Source: Actinomycetospora corticicola (GTDB lineage Bacteria > Actinomycetota > Actinomycetes > Mycobacteriales > Pseudonocardiaceae). From it: 64,000 nt of DNA. The stretch covers positions 620,001-684,000 of the forward strand of contig NZ_JACCBN010000001.1 of the NCBI RefSeq assembly GCF_013409505.1, written 5' to 3'. The notes below the pieces were generated by a model. It did no database searches, was not told the origin of the DNA, and saw only the letters and a program-made list of their open reading frames with translations. This document shows, one piece after another, positions 59,866 to 64,000 of the stretch. The stretch's first letter is position 1, and each line of letters opens with the position of its first letter. Made by a program: the position numbers and the translations under genes.

Positions 59866-60575
59866 TGGTGAAGGTCGCGATCCCGCGCCGCAAATGGGTG
59901 TTGCCGATTGCGCTCATTCTTGTGGCAGCGACTTTTATTGTATTTGGCTTTCTATTTGCGAGGAGTCGCAATGATGGAGAGGTGCAGGCAAGGAAGGACA
60001 CACAAATTGGCTTCCTGGGTGACTCGATCACCGCAGGCGTCGGTGCCTCTGACGCTAGGAGGTCTTACACGGGCGCTCTCGCGCGACAACTAGGCGGTCG
60101 GGAAGGAATACAACCGGGCGTGAATATTGTTGCCCTCGGCGGTGCCTCAACAGCTGCACTCGAGCCCTTGGCATTCCAGTTGCGACCTGATTCTTCGCTG
60201 GTCGTTGTGGCAGCTGGGACGAACGACATAACGCGAAGCCCGATTGAACAGTTTCGCGCCGATTTCGAGCGACTCCTTCGGGCGGTCAGGTCGACTGCTA
60301 CTGCGTCAAGCCTAGTATGTTTAGGTGCTTGGGGCACACCCCGAAACACTAGGATTTACGATGATGTGATTAGAGACGACTGCCAGAGTCAGGGAGGTTT
60401 GTTCGTTCCAATTTCTGACCTCTACGTAGTTGGAAGCATGAGAGGTGCGCGCGGACCCGTGGCGCCCGGCTCTCCGCCTCCAGATGACTTTCATCCCAAT
60501 GATGCGGGGCATGCTGCGATCGCGTCACGGATAGCAGAGACGTTATCCGGGACCGACAGATCATTCTCTTCCTGA
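59865..60575 (+). CDS. Membrane-anchored SGNH hydrolase
   Basis: 236 residues. A signal-anchor helix (WVLPIALILVAATFIVFGFL) precedes a GDSL/SGNH domain: block I IGFLGDSITAGVG with the nucleophile Ser, block III VVAAGTNDIT with Asn, and the catalytic DDFHPNDAGH near the end. Such enzymes deacylate or transfer acyl groups on extracytoplasmic glycans, so it may remove or move acetyl groups added by the acetyltransferase in the same operon. Confidence 0.85.
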   Translation: MVKVAIPRRKWVLPIALILVAATFIVFGFLFARSRNDGEVQARKDTQIGFLGDSITAGVGASDARRSYTGALARQLGGREGIQPGVNIVALGGASTAALEPLAFQLRPDSSLVVVAAGTNDITRSPIEQFRADFERLLRAVRSTATASSLVCLGAWGTPRNTRIYDDVIRDDCQSQGGLFVPISDLYVVGSMRGARGPVAPGSPPPDDFHPNDAGHAAIASRIAETLSGTDRSFSS

Positions 60576-60590
60576 AGGGGCCCAGCCAGA

Positions 60591-61241
60591 ATGACTAAGC
60601 TATCAGTCCGCCGAGTATCGGACTACTTCAACGATCCCTACGACCCGAGGTCGGTTGGGGGGCGTTCGCGAGGGAAGCGCTGGGAGAAGTTCCTCTCGGT
60701 TTTCCCTGAAGTTGAAGAGATGTCGGTTCTCGATCTAGGCGGGACGATTGAGTACTGGGAGTCGGCGCCGGTAAAGCCGAATGATTTGACGATCGTCAAC
60801 TTGCTTCCCGCGCGTGACGGACAGATGCAAGGCGATGCCTGCGACCCGCCCTCGGCAGTCTTGAACCGCCGCTTTGATCTTATAGTCTCCAATAGCGTGC
60901 TAGAGCACGTTGGGGGTCACTATCGACGGCAGCAACTTGCGGAAGTAGTGAGAAACAACGGTGACCGGCACTGGGTGCAGACTCCCTATAGGTACTTCCC
61001 CGTCGAACCCCACTGGTTGTTCCCTGGTCTCCAGTTTCTGCCCTTCGCGGCGCGAGTCAAAGTTACCCAGAATTGGCCGATGGGCCACATGCAGGAACGT
61101 GACGAGTACGGTGCGGTGGAGCTGGTTCACGAGGTCGAATTGGTCTCGAGGAGGCAAATGAGTTCATACTTCCCGGAATCGACAGTTTGGTTCGAACGTT
61201 TCGCTGGTTTGCCGAAATCTTTAGTGGCGTTCAAGGACTAG
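60591..61241 (+). CDS. SAM-dependent methyltransferase
   Basis: 216 residues. A class I fold is suggested by MSVLDLGGTIEYW (motif I, DLGG rather than the common DxGxG), the acidic residue after LTIVNLLP, and RFDLIVSNSVLEHVGGHYRR (post-II, typical of Methyltransf_11). AAGGGG lies before the ATG. As the last gene of the EPS operon it may methylate a sugar or cap the chain. Its GC is still below the genome norm. Confidence 0.78.
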   Translation: MTKLSVRRVSDYFNDPYDPRSVGGRSRGKRWEKFLSVFPEVEEMSVLDLGGTIEYWESAPVKPNDLTIVNLLPARDGQMQGDACDPPSAVLNRRFDLIVSNSVLEHVGGHYRRQQLAEVVRNNGDRHWVQTPYRYFPVEPHWLFPGLQFLPFAARVKVTQNWPMGHMQERDEYGAVELVHEVELVSRRQMSSYFPESTVWFERFAGLPKSLVAFKD

Positions 61242-61256
61242 GTAGGGACGGCAAGG

Positions 61257-61279
61257 TCGGACAGTGCCGCCCTGTCCGA
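61257..61279 (+). terminator. Hairpin terminator ending the EPS operon
   Basis: TCGGACAG (61257-61264) pairs with CTGTCCGA (61272-61279) over a 7-nt loop, 16 nt after the methyltransferase stop. It also lies between convergent units and could serve both. Confidence 0.7.
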
Positions 61280-61312
61280 TAGGTTGGGCTCACTAACTCG
61301 GTTGCCCGAGGG

Positions 61313-61748
61313 TCAGGCGCGGGTGACGCCACCGAGCACCACGGCCACGGGGGAGTCCTGGGTGACCATGGGATAGCCGACGCCCCGCATGGTGGCGAGC
61401 GACCCGTCGTCGTAAAGGCTCTTGAGCCCGGTGAGGGCGGGGTTGAAGCCGAGGCCGGGGTGTCGGTGGAGCCGAGGTCGAGGACCTCGGCGGGGGAGTA
61501 GGCGATCTCGGGGCGAGAGCGTTGGTAGACGTCGTCGCCCGCGGGGACGACGGTGTTGAGGCCGTCGTTGCCGCCGTAGAGGGTGACGACGACGAGCACG
61601 CCGGCGTCGGGTCGAGGTCACCGGCCGAGCCGGCGATCTCCTCCCAGCCGATGGTCGCGGCCCCGATCGCGACGGCACCCGTCACGGCGGTGGCCGCGAG
61701 GAACCGACGGCGGGTCAGGATCGGCACCGTGGTGCTCAGGGGCTTCAT
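61313..61748 (-). pseudogene. Truncated, frameshifted DUF1501-family protein
   Basis: The ATG at 61748 opens a Tat-type leader (LTRRRFLAATAVTGAVAIGA). After a frame change near 61603 the family core appears (VVVTLYGGNDGLNTVVPAGD, YQRSRPEIAYSPAEVLDLG). After a second frame change near 61463 it reads GLGFNPALTGLKSLYDDGSL then MRGVGYP and stops at 61313. Family members are about 400 residues; only about 145 codons remain. The ATGA junction with the DUF1800 remnant is preserved, so the pair was once an operon. Confidence 0.75.
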
Positions 61749-63045
61749 CCGCTCACCACGTACTCGGGGCTGACCGCCGCGGCGATCAGCAGTTGGCGGG
61801 GGTCGGCGACCGGGCTCAGCGCCGCCCGGGTCCGCGCACTCCACGCGTCGAGGCCCAACGTGGCGCGGGCCCAGTCCAGCCGGGCATTGGTTCCCGACGG
61901 GGGTCGTCCACGGTCTCGAGCGTGCCGTCGCTCAGCAGCGCGGTCGCGAAGCGGACGCGGGCGATGGTCGCGGTGGGGGTGATTTAGGGCGCGCCGGCGG
62001 GCCAGCCGCCGATGTTCGGCGGCTTGAACGGCACCTGCCCGAGCGCCTTGAGCTGGTTGAGCGCTTGGTCCTTAACGTCGAGGCTGCCGACGGGCCGACC
62101 GACGGCGCGGGCGATTCCGACGGCCCACTCGACGGGCTGCTTCATGAGCGTCGCGTTCGGGTCGCGGAAGGCGTCGGCGGTCGCGAGGGCTCTCAGGAGA
62201 CCTCGTACCGAGGTGGCCGGGCCGTTAGCGTCGACGAGCCGTTCCAGCTCCGCTTCCGACGGCGGGTCACTCGAGATCAGCCGGTTCCACAGGCGGGTGG
62301 CGATGAAGCGGGCGGAGTCGGGCCGGGCGGTGAGCATGTCGGCAAGGCTTGCGGCGTTCAGGTCGGCGGTCGTGCCGAGCACGGTCTTCGAGCCGTTGTC
62401 GAAGTTCGTCGGCTTGAACGTCAGTTCCCGGTCTTTGTAGCTCCAGCCGGTGAGAGCTCTTGCGGCCTGCTTGACGTCGCGCTCCGAGTATTCGCCGACA
62501 CCGAGGGTGAACAGTTCCATCAGCTCGCGCCCGAGGTTCTCGTTGGGCGAGTTCTTCCGGTTGGCGTGGTTGTCGAGCCAGACGTTGAGCGCGGGGTCGA
62601 CGACCATCGCCTGCGCGAGCTGCGCGACCGACTCCGGCCCTCTCGTGCGCAGCGTCTGGTTCTGCGTAACCATCAGGCCGACGTCGCGGACCTTGTCGTT
62701 ACTGGTCGCGAAGTGGCCGTGCCAGAACCAGGTCATCTTCTCTGCGCGCGGAGCCTTCACAATCGCCATGCGGTCGAGCCACCAGAGGATCGCGGTCCGC
62801 TCCTGGTCGGATCGCTGCTGGTCCTGGGCCTTCCGACCAGGATCGTTGGCGGGGAGGTCCATCATCTGCGGCAGGTTCGGGACGTCGGTCGGTGCCGGCT
62901 CGTCGGTAGTGAGGAGCTTCGCCAGCGTGGCGTCGGGGCCGGCGAGGATGCTCTGCTCGAGGTCCTGGCGAGGGGCGCCGAAACCCAACCGGTCGTGCAG
63001 GCGGCGCACGACCGCCCGTTCGATCAGAGCCCCCCGGTCCGGCAC
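61745..63045 (-). pseudogene. DUF1800-family protein interrupted by a stop and a frameshift
   Basis: From the GTG at 63045 the frame is long and family-like: LHDRLGFGAPRQDLEQSIL, MTWFWHGHFATSNDKVRDVG, SPNENLGRELMELFTLGVGE, AARALTGW. An in-frame TAA at 61984-61986 interrupts it right after FKPPNIGGWPAGAP. Beyond it the expected C-terminus resumes (TATIARVRFATALLSDGTLE), shifts frame near 61900 and ends LDWARATLGLDAWSARTRAA, then SPEYVVSG at 61745. The 353-residue product before the stop may still be made but lacks about 80 residues. Confidence 0.75.
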
Positions 63046-63244
63046 GGCGTCGAGTATGTCGGGTCCTCGGGTGCGATCGATGTGTGGTCACGGAATCGTC
63101 ATGAAAAGCACGGTGTGTCGTCACGCGAAAACGGTGTGTCGGCGTTCTTTGGGCTATTCGGGTCACAAGGTGTCGATGGGGCTAACGCACGAATATCGAC
63201 TGCGCTGACACTGGTGAGGCCGTCCGAGGTGGGGGAGTACGACC

Positions 63245-64000
63245 GTGCCGGCAACAGATCTTCTTCCGATGCGTCCAGAACCGGACCTGCCTGATGACGC
63301 GCGCCGCTGTCGGGTGCTCCGGGGACTGATGTTCCTGCTCGGTGCGGGCCTGGTCCTGGCGCTGCTGGCAGCAGGGGCGTTGTTCGCCGTGACGCAGCAG
63401 TTCAGTGACCGGATGCACCGCTATGAGGGAGTGTTCAACATCGACCCGTCGACTCGGCCGGTGCAGGGGGAGGGGCAGACGTTCCTGCTGGTCGGCACCG
63501 ACACCCGCTCGCCGGACCCGACGACGGGCACCGAGGCGACGGCCTCGGACTGGGTGCCGGGGATGCAGCGCTCCGACGTGATCATGCTGGTGAATGTCTC
63601 CGACGACGGCTCGCACGCCTCGGTGGTGTCGATCCCACGCGACTCGTGGGTGCCGATCCCCGGCCGCGGCATGAACAAGATCAACGCGGCCTACTCATTC
63701 GGTGGACCGTCGCTGCTGGTGCAGACCGTCGAGTCGCTGACCCGCGTGCGCGTCGACCACTTCGCGGTGATCGACTTCGCCGGGTTCGCGCAGATGACCG
63801 ACGCGGCCGGCGGGATCGACGTGAACGTCGGCCAGGCCACGAACTTCGACGGCGTGGCCGTCCCGGCTGGTCCACAGCATCTCGATGGCGTGCACGCACT
63901 CTCCTACGTGCGGGAGCGGAAGAGCCTGCCGGGCGGCGACTTCGACCGGGTCCGCCGGCAGCAGAACGCCCTGCGAGCCCTGGCCTCCTCGGCGACCAGC
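63245..64000 (+). CDS. LytR-CpsA-Psr (LCP) glycopolymer ligase, 3' end missing
   Basis: 252 codons are visible and the frame stays open at the window end. A signal-anchor helix (LMFLLGAGLVLALLAAGALF) precedes the LCP domain: TFLLVGTDTR, MQRSDVIMLVNV, VVSIPRDSWVPIPGRGMNKI with the conserved Arg, NAAYSFGGPSLL and VDHFAVIDFAGFAQMTDAAG. LCP enzymes transfer undecaprenyl-linked glycopolymers onto peptidoglycan. The GTG at 63245 has GGGGGAG 8 nt upstream. Next to an EPS locus it may attach that polymer to the wall. Confidence 0.88.
   Translation, partial: MPATDLLPMRPEPDLPDDARRCRVLRGLMFLLGAGLVLALLAAGALFAVTQQFSDRMHRYEGVFNIDPSTRPVQGEGQTFLLVGTDTRSPDPTTGTEATASDWVPGMQRSDVIMLVNVSDDGSHASVVSIPRDSWVPIPGRGMNKINAAYSFGGPSLLVQTVESLTRVRVDHFAVIDFAGFAQMTDAAGGIDVNVGQATNFDGVAVPAGPQHLDGVHALSYVRERKSLPGGDFDRVRRQQNALRALASSATS

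Noticed and set aside
1-64000. CRISPR array, tRNA or rRNA genes
   Set aside because: No regularly spaced direct repeats with unique spacers and no recognisable tRNA or rRNA segments were found; the tandem repeats present have no spacers.

Overview
The window is a GC-rich (roughly 70 percent by eye), GTG-start-rich chromosome segment of a high-GC actinobacterium. The BTAD/AfsR-type regulator, actinobacterial Ser/Thr kinase, LCP protein, FHA-ABC transporter and GTGA/ATGA-coupled operons all fit this. A Pseudonocardiales-like host is my inference from the gene mix; no rRNA or tRNA is present to confirm it.

Layout. (1) 1-3.6 kb: a tightly coupled + strand operon (ATP-grasp ligase, hexapeptide acyltransferase, MFS exporter, reversed RibD-like reductase-deaminase), the end of a probable small-molecule cluster whose start lies to the left. 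It converges on a cytochrome P450 across a 40-nt perfect palindrome. (2) 5.2-5.9 kb: a VapBC-type toxin-antitoxin pair. (3) 6.0-18.7 kb: a signalling locus with two ECF-like sigma factors, two trypsin/STAND ATPase proteins, a 54-residue sigma-N-terminus-like protein, a membrane Ser/Thr kinase with a beta-propeller sensor, an FHA-ABC transporter and a secreted coiled-coil protein. Four promoter-like elements of the form CCCCAACC(T/A)TC(C/G)-N12-GGTC, plus one weaker copy, sit in the right orientation in front of its transcription units. This suggests one sigma-driven regulon and is the best candidate here for an undescribed system. (4) 19-25.3 kb: a glycine-rich secreted protein, duplicated palindromic sites, an AfsR-like regulator and a divergent papain-like hydrolase.

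(5) 25.9-37 kb: a first exopolysaccharide (EPS) locus with a Wzz/tyrosine-kinase-like protein lacking the P-loop lysine, a Wzy-like polymerase, a flippase-glycosyltransferase fusion, two glycosyltransferases, a GMC oxidoreductase and a GH5-like hydrolase. (6) 38.2-41.3 kb: a conjugation-like group with a zinc-ribbon mini-protein and TM2 protein separated by one in-frame stop codon, a VirD4/TraG coupling ATPase and a repeat-rich disordered protein. (7) 41.5-47.4 kb: a broken peptidoglycan-binding gene, a GH16 hydrolase, an IS110 insertion sequence and an unknown membrane-anchored protein.

(8) 47.9-61.2 kb: a second, complete-looking EPS locus: priming sugar transferase, WecG/TagA transferase, UDP-glucose dehydrogenase, intact Wzz/BY-kinase, three GT4 enzymes, flippase, acetyltransferase, polymerase, SGNH hydrolase and methyltransferase. 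From about 51.9 kb onward it has visibly lower GC, as expected for a horizontally acquired polysaccharide island. It ends at a hairpin and a decayed DUF1501/DUF1800 pair. (9) 63.2 kb to the end: an LCP ligase of the type that attaches glycopolymers to peptidoglycan. A plausible overall picture is a cell-envelope region: two glycan assembly lines, envelope hydrolases, an envelope-sensing kinase with an FHA transporter, and LCP-type attachment.
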